Translations under genes and position numbers: made by a program
NCBI RefSeq assembly: GCF_016342705.1
Contig: NZ_JAEINV010000006.1
Coordinates: forward strand, 39,344 to 103,343
Origin: Lutibacter sp.
Lineage (GTDB): Bacteria; Bacteroidota; Bacteroidia; Flavobacteriales; Flavobacteriaceae
DNA length: 64,000 nt
Direction of reading: 5' to 3'
Shown: positions 54,342 through 62,500 of the stretch, in pieces
Layout: the number at the start of each line of letters is the position of its first letter
How positions within the stretch are numbered: position 1 is the stretch's first letter
The notes under the pieces: generated by a model
The model's input: the letters and a program-made list of their open reading frames with translations, nothing else
Database searches by the model: none
What the model was told of the DNA's origin: nothing

Positions 54342-54618
54342 AAAAAAAAGTCTTTAGGCGGCAACCTTCAGACTTTTAAAATAGGTTCGCTAAAAGAAGC
54401 GATATTTTTTGTTTCAATTCAAAAGTACTACACTTCTTTTAAACCACCTAACATTTTTAATAATTTTAATTGTGCACGGCATTAAAAATCTGTGTACACA
54501 GAAAGGAGGAATTATGACATAGCCGTATGTACATAAAACTACCGAAACCGTGGTAGTTTTACTTTTAAAAAGAAGGTTTAATAAAAAACGTACGAACAGT
54601 AGGCGGTACATAAACCGC
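54342..54618 (-). ncRNA. Candidate structured small RNA antisense to the HU leader
   Basis: No credible coding frame lies in 54021-54650. The minus strand shows, from right to left, hairpins GCGGT/ACCGC (54603-54618), AAAACTACC/GGTAGTTTT (54535-54560), a long stem of GCCGTATGTACA (54522-54533) with TGTGCACGGC (54471-54480) enclosing the palindrome CTGTGTACACAG (54490-54501), TCGCT/AGCGA near 54388-54403, and a terminator-type stem AAAAGTCT/AGACTTTT (54346-54377) followed by eight T on that strand. A weak ATTATTTG box precedes the right end. It might instead be the leader of the HU mRNA on the plus strand, since both strands fold. No known RNA family was recognised. Confidence 0.35.
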
Positions 54619-54650
54619 AAATAATATTAAAAATTAAAACCAATTACAGC

Positions 54651-55031
54651 ATGATAAAATATGCACTGAAACAAAAGGTGAATCCCAGAGATTTAGCCCA
54701 AGACAAAAAATATTATCCAATTAAGCAATCGCAAGAAGAATTAACCTTGCGAGATTTTGGTAAACGCATTAGCAGAGAAAGTACGGTAAGTATGATGGAT
54801 ACTATGGCCGTATTAGAAGGGTTATTGCAAATAATACCAGATGAAATTATTAATGGAAAAATAATAAAATTGGGAGACTTTGGCACTTTTAGAACCACCC
54901 TGTCGGCAGAGGGTGTAGCCTCAGAAGAAGAATTTTCTACTTCTAAAATTAAAACCTTAAATGTGCGGTTTAGACCGGCACATGAATTTAAGGTGCAATT
55001 AGCAGCTGCTAAATATGAAAAAATTGTATAA
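54651..55031 (+). CDS. HU-like DNA-binding protein
   Basis: A 126-aa bacterial histone-like protein of the long Bacteroidota type (TIGR01201-like). An N-terminal extension (about 1-30) precedes the HU fold (LTLRDFGKRISRESTVSMMD, LGDFGTFRTT, VRFRPAHEFKVQL). HU proteins bend and compact DNA; in other CRISPR systems IHF/HU proteins assist spacer integration. It lies 410 bp upstream of cas1 on the same strand but has its own terminator, so a functional link to CRISPR adaptation is only a possibility. The long, structured leader is described separately. Confidence 0.88.
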   Translation: MIKYALKQKVNPRDLAQDKKYYPIKQSQEELTLRDFGKRISRESTVSMMDTMAVLEGLLQIIPDEIINGKIIKLGDFGTFRTTLSAEGVASEEEFSTSKIKTLNVRFRPAHEFKVQLAAAKYEKIV

Positions 55032-55050
55032 GCAGTTAAAATAGGTTTCA

Positions 55051-55086
55051 AAAAAAGAAGGTTTAAAACACCTTCTTTTTTTTTGT
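55051..55086 (+). terminator. Terminator of the HU-like gene
   Basis: Stem AAGAAGGT/ACCTTCTT (55055-55062 and 55070-55077) with loop TTAAAAC and a T-run to 55083. The outer A- and T-runs would make it work in both directions. Confidence 0.75.
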
Positions 55087-55121
55087 TGAAAAACTCCCTT
55101 TTTTAAACCCCGCAAAATGAA

Positions 55122-55226
55122 AATAAGCACAAGTGCTTTTATTAAAAGAACAAAAGCTTTTTAAATAAGTACAAGTACTTTTACAAAAAGTACAAAAGCT
55201 TTCTAAAAAAGCACCCGTACTTATTT
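55122..55226. repeat. 42-bp tandem repeat upstream of cas1
   Basis: Two full units (55122-55163 and 55164-55205) and a partial third (55206-55226). Each unit starts with an inverted motif AAGYACAAGTRCTT (AAGCACAAGTGCTT, then AAGTACAAGTACTT) and ends with ACAAAAGCTTT. Paired C/T and G/A differences preserve the inverted symmetry. It lies between the HU-like gene and cas1. Confidence 0.7.
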
Positions 55227-55440
55227 TTGAAACTATGTTATCTATTATTCCTTTTTACTTTTTTCCCCAGCACAAAAAAAATGGACTATATTCTTCTTTT
55301 TAAGTGAAAAAAATTAAGCCGTACAGCTCATTTCAAAGGATTTATCAGGCTTTTTTGGTCATTTTTTACCATTAAAACTATCAATTTTCATTGTTTTTGG
55401 TTAAATTTATACTGAAAAAGAATATTTAAAGCCAGTTGCT

Positions 55441-56325
55441 ATGCTTAAAAGAACCTTATTTTTTGGCAATAAAGCCTCATTAACTACCACATTTGAACAA
55501 CTTGTTATAAAAACCGAAAGCAGAGAAACTACCATACCTATTGAAGATATTGGGTTTGTTGTACTGGAACATCCTGAAATTTATATTTCAATGACCACCT
55601 TAACAAAACTGTCTGACATGAATGTGGCTGTAATATTTTGCGATGCTAAACATATGCCTTGCAGTATGTTACTAAATTTAAACAATCATTATATTCAGCA
55701 AGAATTATTTAGCCAACAAATTAAAGCCTCAGAACCTTTAAAAAAACAGTTATGGCAACAAGTTGTTAAAACAAAAATTAATTACCAGGCAAATCATTTA
55801 AAAAAATGTGATAAACCTTTTGCTGTTCTAAACCATTTTGAAGGAAAAGTGTTGAGTGGAGACACCAGTAATATGGAAGGTGCTGCAGCTGCTTTTTATT
55901 GGAAAAACCTGTTTGATTTTAATTTTAAACGGGAACGTTTTGGCGAATACCCAAACCTATTTTTAAATTATGGCTATATTATTTTACGGGCTGCAGTAGC
56001 GCGTGCCATTGCAGGTAGTGGCTTATTAAATACCCTTGGCATACACCATCATAATAAATACAATGCATTTTGCTTGGCAGATGATATTATGGAACCCTAC
56101 AGACCTTTAGTAGATGCAAAAGTTATGGAAATTATGACTCAATTTAAAGACCACGATTTAACCACCCCTATTAAAGCAGCATTACTTACAGTACTTACCC
56201 AAACTGTTTATTTTGAGGATTGTAAAAGCCCTTTAATGGTGGCCTTAACTAAAACCACCAATTCATTACAACAATGCTATACGGGGGCAAGCAGAAAATT
56301 AGTATACCCCAAATTATGGAACTAA
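55441..56325 (+). CDS. cas1: CRISPR-associated endonuclease Cas1 (type II-C)
   Basis: A 294-aa integrase subunit that, with Cas2, inserts new spacers into the array. The type II Cas1 fold is recognisable from MLKRTLFFGNKASL and the catalytic triad: Glu146 in NMEGAAAAFYW, His204 in GIHHHNKYNAF and Glu218 in DDIMEPYRP. Length is normal. The stop codon lies 3 bp before an inserted IS3-type element that separates it from cas2. Without the insertion cas1 and cas2 would be only 14 bp apart. The coding sequence is intact. Confidence 0.96.
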   Translation: MLKRTLFFGNKASLTTTFEQLVIKTESRETTIPIEDIGFVVLEHPEIYISMTTLTKLSDMNVAVIFCDAKHMPCSMLLNLNNHYIQQELFSQQIKASEPLKKQLWQQVVKTKINYQANHLKKCDKPFAVLNHFEGKVLSGDTSNMEGAAAAFYWKNLFDFNFKRERFGEYPNLFLNYGYIILRAAVARAIAGSGLLNTLGIHHHNKYNAFCLADDIMEPYRPLVDAKVMEIMTQFKDHDLTTPIKAALLTVLTQTVYFEDCKSPLMVALTKTTNSLQQCYTGASRKLVYPKLWN

Positions 56326-56402
56326 ACGTGTAGGCTTCCCCAAAATTGGGCCATTTAAAAATAGAGAACGAAAAAAGTTTTACTAATTTTAAATAAAAAA
56401 AG

Positions 56403-56669
56403 ATGAAAAGCACACAATTTACCGAGCATCAAATTATTGCTATGTTAAAGCAGCACGAACAGGGCGTAAAAGCAGTAGATATTGCAAGATCCAATGGCAT
56501 ATCAGACAAGACCTTTTATCGCTATAAGAGCAAGTATGGAGGAATGGATGTTAAAGAATTAAAACGGATCAAGGAATTAGAGGCGGAAAATGCAAAGCTT
56601 AAAAGAATGTATACAGATTTAGCTTTGCTCAATGATGTGTTAAAAGATGTGATTGAAAAAAAGCTTTAA
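56403..56669 (+). CDS. IS3-family transposase OrfA
   Basis: An 88-aa DNA-binding subunit with a helix-turn-helix (QGVKAVDIARSNGISDKTFY) and a C-terminal leucine-zipper-like coiled coil (ELEAENAKLKRMYTDLALLN). A slippery A-AAA-AAG heptamer (56657-56663) lies just before its stop, so -1 frameshifting can produce the OrfAB fusion transposase. The stop overlaps the orfB start as TAATG. Confidence 0.93.
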   Translation: MKSTQFTEHQIIAMLKQHEQGVKAVDIARSNGISDKTFYRYKSKYGGMDVKELKRIKELEAENAKLKRMYTDLALLNDVLKDVIEKKL

Positions 56670-57481
56670 TGCCTTCCGAAAAAAAGGAAGTTGTGACTTA
56701 TTTAACTAGTCAATACAAAATAAGTGAACGTAAGGCATGTAAAGCAGTACAACTTCCTAGGAGTAGTTACCATTACAAACCCAATGATAAGCAAGATGAT
56801 GTTTACATAGATTACCTAGCCGCTTTAGTTCAAAAGCATATGAGTATTGGTTTTTGGCAAAGTTATCATCGGACAAGAAAAGCAGGATTGGTTGTAAATC
56901 ATAAAAAGCTTTATCGTATTTATACAGCAATGAAATTAAATATAAGAAAACGAACAAAGAAAAGATTGCCAGCAAGAGTAAAGCAACATCTTTTTCAACC
57001 CACTCAAATAAATGAAGTGTGGAGCATTGATTTTATGAGTGATTCGTTGTGGAACGGTAGAAGAATACGTTTATTAAATGTAATTGATGATTATAATAGA
57101 GAGGTGTTATTGATTGAAACGGATACTTCATTACCAACCCTTAGAGTCATAAGATGTTTAACCGAAATAGGTACCCATCGAGGCTTTCCAAAAATGATTC
57201 GGGTTGATAATGGGCCAGAGTTTATAAGTGTAAAACTTGATATATGGTGTAAAGAAAATGGAATACAACTCATTTTTATACAACCTGGAGAACCTACTCA
57301 AAACGCCTATATTGAAAGATTAAATGGCACCTTTAGACGTGATGTATTAAACGCTTATTTATTTAAAACCATACAAGAGGTAAAGGACATAAGTGAAGCT
57401 TGGGTGGATGATTATAACTACCATAGACCTCATCAATCCCTTAATAATAAAACACCAATGGAATACAAATTAAACAAATAA
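56669..57481 (+). CDS. IS3-family transposase OrfB (DDE integrase core)
   Basis: A 270-aa catalytic subunit. An HTH_21-type region (ERKACKAVQLPRSSYHY) is followed by the rve integrase core with the DDE residues Asp in SIDFMSD, Asp in RVDNGPEF and Glu in YIERLNGT; exactly 35 residues separate the second Asp and the Glu (DD35E). The frame is uninterrupted, so the element may still be active. It ends two bases before the right inverted repeat. Confidence 0.95.
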   Translation: MPSEKKEVVTYLTSQYKISERKACKAVQLPRSSYHYKPNDKQDDVYIDYLAALVQKHMSIGFWQSYHRTRKAGLVVNHKKLYRIYTAMKLNIRKRTKKRLPARVKQHLFQPTQINEVWSIDFMSDSLWNGRRIRLLNVIDDYNREVLLIETDTSLPTLRVIRCLTEIGTHRGFPKMIRVDNGPEFISVKLDIWCKENGIQLIFIQPGEPTQNAYIERLNGTFRRDVLNAYLFKTIQEVKDISEAWVDDYNYHRPHQSLNNKTPMEYKLNK

Positions 57482-57538
57482 AATCTCTATTTTTGAATGG
57501 ATTGAAAAAAAGGGAAGCTTACAAACGGATACAGAATT

Positions 57539-57844
57539 ATGTGGTTATTTGTGTTTTTTGATTTGCCTACTGAAACTAAAAAGGACCGCAGAAACGCACA
57601 ACAATTTAGAAAAAACTTGCTTAAAGATGGTTTTACTATGATGCAATTTTCCGTGTACACCAGACATTGTGCCAGCAGTGAAAGTGCAGATGTGCATGAA
57701 AAACGCATAAACATATTGTTACCACCATTGGGCAAAGTAAGTGTATTACGCATCACCGATAAACAATTTGGTAATATTTTAAATTTTTGGGGGAAGTTTG
57801 AAGTACCTAAAGAACCGCCTCCCACACAATTAGAATTGTTTTAA
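57539..57844 (+). CDS. cas2: CRISPR-associated protein Cas2
   Basis: A 101-aa ferredoxin-like protein that forms the scaffold of the Cas1-Cas2 integration complex. The conserved Asp8 lies in FVFFDLPTE; the QFSVYTRHCAS segment and the C-terminal strand match type II Cas2. The coding sequence is complete. An IS insertion ends 15 bp upstream, so expression now depends on read-through of the IS or a promoter within it. Confidence 0.94.
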   Translation: MWLFVFFDLPTETKKDRRNAQQFRKNLLKDGFTMMQFSVYTRHCASSESADVHEKRINILLPPLGKVSVLRITDKQFGNILNFWGKFEVPKEPPPTQLELF

Positions 57845-57862
57845 GTATTTTATTTTGCTATT

Positions 57863-57955
57863 TGGACAAAGGAGGGAATCGAAGATTCGACATAGTCAAT
57901 CACATCAAAACTCTCCAGCCCTTATGCGATTTCTCTCTATCGTTCGAAATGACAT
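57863..57955. repeat. Palindromic dispersed element, copy 1 (diverged)
   Basis: GGACAAAGGAGGGAATCGA at the left and TCTATCGTTCGAAATGACA at the right mark a dispersed element also present at 58014, 58910, 58997 and 59489. This copy is longer than the others because of an insertion after the left arm. Confidence 0.55.
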
Positions 57956-58013
57956 AAATTACCCTTACTATCATTTCCAACAACTTAAAAAATCATAACT
58001 TCCTACTTAACTT

Positions 58014-58090
58014 TGTCATCCCGACAAAGGAGGGATCTCATTAAAACTTTCCAACCTTTATACGATTTCTCTCTATCGTTCGAAATGACA
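58014..58090. repeat. Palindromic dispersed element, copy 2
   Basis: A 77-bp element starting TGTCATCCCGACAAAGGAGG and ending CGTTCGAAATGACA. The ends are inverted (TGTCAT/ATGACA), so the whole folds as a hairpin with a long loop. Confidence 0.65.
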
Positions 58091-58112
58091 AAGAAAAAAA
58101 CTTTTAGAAACC

Positions 58113-58161
58113 AAAAAATGCTCCAATTATAGCCAATAAGCATATAAAAGGAGCATTTTTT
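58113..58161. terminator. Bidirectional terminator between cas2 and the CRISPR array
   Basis: A 12-bp perfect stem AAAAAATGCTCC/GGAGCATTTTTT (58113-58124 and 58150-58161) with a loop of 25 nt. It can end cas2 transcripts on the plus strand and, through its A-run, pre-crRNA transcripts coming from the array on the minus strand. Confidence 0.65.
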
Positions 58162-58213
58162 AGTACGATATTTCAATTCAATTCTTTGATTATTAGAAGC
58201 TAACAAGGCAACT

Positions 58214-58840
58214 AATATCGTTTTTTCTAATCTTTAATCAAACCACAACCAAACTTTTTACACGTACAGAAATTAACAAATATCGTTTTTTCTAATCTTT
58301 AATCAAACCACAACCCAATTGCACCAAAGAAAGTTAAAAGAAGAATATCGTTTTTTCTAATCTTTAATCAAACCACAACAATATGTGGTGTATCGGTTGC
58401 CGTAGTATCAATATCGTTTTTTCTAATCTTTAATCAAACCACAACAGTTCCATTAGCAAGAACTGTATTACCAGAATATCGTTTTTTCTAATCTTTAATC
58501 AAACCACAACACAGTAACAAAGATAACAACAATATTGTGAAATATCGTTTTTTCTAATCTTTAATCAAACCACAACAAGAAGGTAATGATGGTAGTAAGT
58601 GGTGATAATATCGTTTTTTCTAATCTTTAATCAAACCACAACCCTATATTAAATTTACTCATATTGAAGGAAAATATCGTTTTTTCTAATCTTTAATCAA
58701 ACCACAACAACCTCTAAATAACAATAAATATGACTGTAAATATCGTTTTTTCTAATCTTTAATCAAACCACAACAATGCTTAGTTCTGTTTTATTTTATT
58801 TCTTAATATCGTTTTTTCTAATCTTTAATCAAACCACCAT
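58214..58840 (-). CRISPR. Type II-C CRISPR array, 10 repeats and 9 spacers
   Basis: Ten repeats of 36 bp (first 58214-58249, last 58805-58840). On the plus strand each repeat starts AATATCGTTTTTTCTAATC and ends ATCAAACCACAAC. Nine are identical; the last ends CCAT instead of CAAC. The nine spacers are 29, 29, 30, 29, 30, 30, 30, 30 and 30 bp. The anti-repeat in the tracrRNA gives the crRNA sense as minus, where repeats read GTTGTGGTTTGATTAAAG. No spacer was seen to match elsewhere in the window, by eye only. The array lies between cas2 and cas9, with a bidirectional terminator on the cas2 side. Confidence 0.97.
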
Positions 58841-58909
58841 AAAATCTCGCTTCGCTCGATTTTGTTATTTTAATTAAAGTTTTATATGTCAAAGAACTAT
58901 CCTATTTCT

Positions 58910-58984
58910 TGTCATTCCATCAATTAAGTAATCTCTCAGCACCGCTCATCCTTATGTGATTTCTCACTTTTGTTCGAAATGACA
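58910..58984. repeat. Palindromic dispersed element, copy 3
   Basis: A 75-bp element starting TGTCATTCCATC and ending TTGTTCGAAATGACA, on the cas9 side of the array. The left arm is diverged from the other copies. Confidence 0.6.
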
Positions 58985-58996
58985 AAAATACACTTT

Positions 58997-59071
58997 TCAT
59001 TCCGACAACGCAGGAATCGCATAAAAACTAACCATGCGTGATGTGATTTCTCACTTTTGTTCGAAATGACA
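58997..59071. repeat. Palindromic dispersed element, copy 4
   Basis: A 75-bp element with TCATTCCGACAACGCAGGAA at the left and TTGTTCGAAATGACA at the right. It ends 20 bp before the 3' end of the GIY-YIG gene and is in the same orientation as copy 5 on the other side of that gene. Confidence 0.65.
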
Positions 59072-59090
59072 AAATACGCTATTAACTTTC

Positions 59091-59423
59091 TCATAAAGGC
59101 GGCACAGCAGTAAACTGTTCATTTAAAAACTCGAATGTACTATTATTAGCCCTTATTAATTCCAATTTCTTTTCTCTTCGCCAACCTTTTAATTCTTTTT
59201 CTCTCGTTATTGCTTGTTGAATCCAAGTAAATTTTTCATAGTGTACTAAATACTGTAATTGGTATTTAACTGCAAATGTTTTTTTACCTATAATTATATT
59301 TTCAATATGCTGGGTTAATCTAACTTTTAAATTATTTGTTACTCCAATATAATAGGTTGAACGGTATTTGTTTGTTATAATATATACATAATACGTATGA
59401 TAACCTTCGTTGAATTCTATCAT
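59091..59423 (-). CDS. GIY-YIG nuclease family protein
   Basis: A 110-aa single-domain GIY-YIG protein. The signature is YVYIITN then YYIGVTNNLKVRLTQH, with the catalytic Arg in KVRL and the metal-binding Glu in the QAITREKELKGWRREKK helix. Such small proteins resemble the nuclease half of homing endonucleases and UvrC but have no DNA-recognition domain of their own. It sits between the array and cas9 and is bracketed by copies of the palindromic element, so it may be part of a mobile unit. No direct link to CRISPR is evident. Confidence 0.92.
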   Translation of the reverse strand: MIEFNEGYHTYYVYIITNKYRSTYYIGVTNNLKVRLTQHIENIIIGKKTFAVKYQLQYLVHYEKFTWIQQAITREKELKGWRREKKLELIRANNSTFEFLNEQFTAVPPL

Positions 59424-59488
59424 TCATTTAATTATTTAATTGCTATAATGAGATTTCTCACTTTTGTTCAAAATTACAAAAACACACT

Positions 59489-59565
59489 TGTCATTCCGAC
59501 AACGGAGGAATCGCATCAAAACTAACCATACGTGATGTGATTTCTCACCTTTGTTCGAAATGACA
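59489..59565. repeat. Palindromic dispersed element, copy 5
   Basis: A 77-bp element from TGTCATTCCGACAACGGAGG to TTGTTCGAAATGACA, just beyond the cas9 stop codon. A further half copy (GAGATTTCTCACTTTTGTTC) lies at 59449-59468. Confidence 0.65.
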
Positions 59566-59568
59566 GTT

Positions 59569-62500
59569 TTAGCTTATTTTTTCAATTTTACCAGCTACTG
59601 AAACTTTAACTTTTATTGGGTTGTGCGTTTCCCATCCTGTTTTACCTTTTCCAAAACCTTGTATTCTTTTAAAAACATTTAAATTAGTGTCTTTAATCTG
59701 TGTTGCATCGGAACTTAATCTAAACTCGTAAAACATTAAAGATAACGTTTGAACTCTATACAAATGCTCCTTTAAAAACGTTGTATTCGGATTCTCCCAA
59801 TCTATGTCATCCTCCTTAACACCTAATAAAAACATATCATTTATTTGCATGGTTGCTATAATTTCTTTCCCATTTGGTGGTAATTGAATTACTGGATACC
59901 CATTTCTTTTTCGTTCTACTGCAGTCCAAAAAGTAACAATTTCTTCTTTTAAATTAGCCTCAGTATCTTTATATATTAATACATGATGATTGTTTCTTGG
60001 GTTTACCCATTGGTTTTTGTTTTCCTTTAATTGTTCAGCGCCTCCTATATTTTCCTTCATCCGTACCTTTAATACTGGTACTGAATTTCCATTTTTATTT
60101 GGTAAAACTATTTGTGGTATTTTGTTTCCTTCAGTATCAATACTAAAAAAAGTGCCATCAGGTATCTTTCCTTTACTAAAACCGCCAAGTGCTTGAATGC
60201 GTTTAAAAATAAGATTTTTAATACCTTGGTCTACCACTTTTTCTAACTGTTTTTCAGTAGTAATAGTATCAATTGGTTTTCTAACGTGGAATGCTTCTTC
60301 AGCAAAAGGCGCTTTTCTTTTGCCATATACAGTTTCTTTATGCAACTGCCCTCTTGCGGCAACACCTGTATTTTTATACATCCCACTATCTTTTTTAGTG
60401 GTATGCTTTCTTACTGTTATTAAACTACTGTTTTTTCTATGAGAAACTAAAATACTGTGTACTGCTTTTTCAGCATCACTATTAAATCCTTCCCAAGGCA
60501 TTGGAAAACTTTTTAGGTCGTAATTACGGTTATATCTATTCCATTTAGATAATTCTTGTAAGTAACTAACCTTACTAGTTGCCATTACTAAGGCATCAAT
60601 AGCATGATGTCTATGGTCTTCTCTTGTTTTTTCTCCATCTTCTTCATTTAAAATATAATTCAGTCCCCATTTTTGACGTAAATTAGCCGTCATTTGCCCA
60701 GGTGCAACTGTCACCTTTTTACATATTTGTGCTAAATAATTTTTTGCTTCTTTGCTAATATATCGGGTATCATTTAATTGTCGTGCTATAAACTCCTCAT
60801 CAAATTTTTGTTGTACAAATCGTTTAAATTTTTGATATGCTTTTGGATATTCTTTAGTGTCTGAAAATAATTTTAAAGCTCTTTCTTTAATAAGTACCCA
60901 ATTAGCTTCATTATTTCCATAAAAATCAAAGGGAGTTTTGTTTCCTTTCAATCTATTTTCATCTGCATAACACAATGTTTTATTAGAAAAACTATCATTT
61001 AACGATCTGCTCCAAGGATGAATATGTTCAATTTGAATTTCACCAGTAAATAATTTGTGTACTGGTATAATGGCTCCTGTGTATGGGCAAGTATTTTTAC
61101 ACTCTTCCCATAATTTATATTTTAATAAACTTTCATGGGTTACTCTTTGACCGGCCTCTTCTATTTTTGCTTTTACTCTATCATTTTCTCTTTCCAATCT
61201 TTTTTGCTCGCTTCTAATGGTGTTCCGTTGACCTTTAGATACTTTTAAATCACGCGCCATCTCCACTTTTATTTCATCAAATTTACCGTGAGTATCAATT
61301 AATTCATTCACCAATTTTCTCAATTCAAACAAGGCTGTTATAACAATAGGATTTTTTATTGCTTGTATTTTTTTATCAGCCTCTATACCATTTGGCAATG
61401 TTTTTGTAAGATCCTCACTTTCAATAGTTGCCGAATGATGGTATAATTTTTTTAATTGCTTTTCAGTAAAATTGAATTCTTTTGAAAGCACTTCCTTTAT
61501 GGTTTCAATAAAGCCACCCTTTATTTTTGTTCTAACAATTTCTGGAATATTATCAATTATAAAATCTTTATCCTCTATACTTAATTGCTCCCACTTTGTT
61601 CCGAAAACATTTTTAATTCCGCCTAAAACAACAGCAATATCATATACAAATCCCATTTTTAAAAATGGTAAAATATTTAATATTGCCTTTCTACTTAAAT
61701 TTGAATACCCTTCTTTTAAATTAAAACTGGAAATTGCCGATGCTTGTTCTTCTGTAAAATCCCAATTATTTAATGCATATTCTTTTAGCTTATCTTTATT
61801 ATCAAAAAAATATAATACGTGCCAAATATCTTCTTGTTGCTTTTCTGTAAACTCAAACCAATGCGAACCAAAATATTTTTTTGATGCTAAACTTGAAATG
61901 GTATGTGTTCCTACAATTTTATCATCATCCTTATAATTAAATTTATACCTAGCATCTAATTTGCTTATAGCCTTTCTTAATTCTTTAAATGATGGTTTTT
62001 CTTTACGCAACAAAACTTCAATCATTCTTTCTCTTTCATCCTGCTCAATTCTTTTGCCATTGCAATCAACTGTATTTACCCATTGATATATGCGAAAAAG
62101 TTCAAACGGTATGGCGCCAATGGAACATTTTGTTTTAGTTGGTTCAAAACTACAATTACCCACTAAATGTTTTTGTGAACGCAAAGGGCGTTGATGAAAT
62201 AAAATACCATCCTTATCAAATCCATCAATTTTTCTTCCACCAAATATCGTCTTTAATTCAGTGTTTAATACTGCATGATATTTAGCTTGCTTTTCCCAAA
62301 TTAATTCAAATTCATCAATATACATTTGTCTTGTTGTATATCTGTTTCTAATCCGACTTAAATTTTCTGTAAATGGTTCATTTTCCTTAGGTTGAATATT
62401 ATAAAGATATGCTCCTAACGTTTTACCTTTAATGTTTTCCTGCGTTTCTTCAATTCCTATTTTCCCCTCTTTTGGCTTTCCTTTAAAAATTGCACCATCA

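Larger units (their letters stand above)
56329..57523 (+). mobile_element. Complete IS3-family insertion sequence between cas1 and cas2
   Basis: The element of 1195 bp is bounded by imperfect inverted repeats: left 56329-56367 starting TGTAGGCTTCCCC, right 57484-57523 ending GGGAAGCTTACA; the first 17 inner bases (TCTCTATTTTT with AATGG) also match. The right end differs in its middle and has one extra base. A 4-bp direct repeat AACG flanks it (56325-56328 and 57524-57527), which indicates transposition. It carries orfA and orfB in the same direction as cas1-cas2. Removing the element and one AACG restores a 14-bp cas1-cas2 spacing. Confidence 0.92.

Noticed and set aside
54414..54620. Minus-strand open frame of 68 codons in the HU upstream region
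   Set aside because: The translation is hydrophobic noise without domain features. The underlying DNA is full of inverted repeats that are better explained as RNA structure.
58250..58804. Spacers as self-targeting sequences
   Set aside because: A scan by eye found no protospacer for any of the nine spacers inside the window. This is not an exhaustive search, so no claim is made either way.
58841..58895. Possible pre-crRNA promoter on the minus strand (TTGACA-like at 58893-58888)
   Set aside because: The motif is E. coli-like, whereas the Bacteroidota -7 box TAnnTTTG is not found at the right spacing. Repeat-internal starts are equally possible, so no promoter is called.
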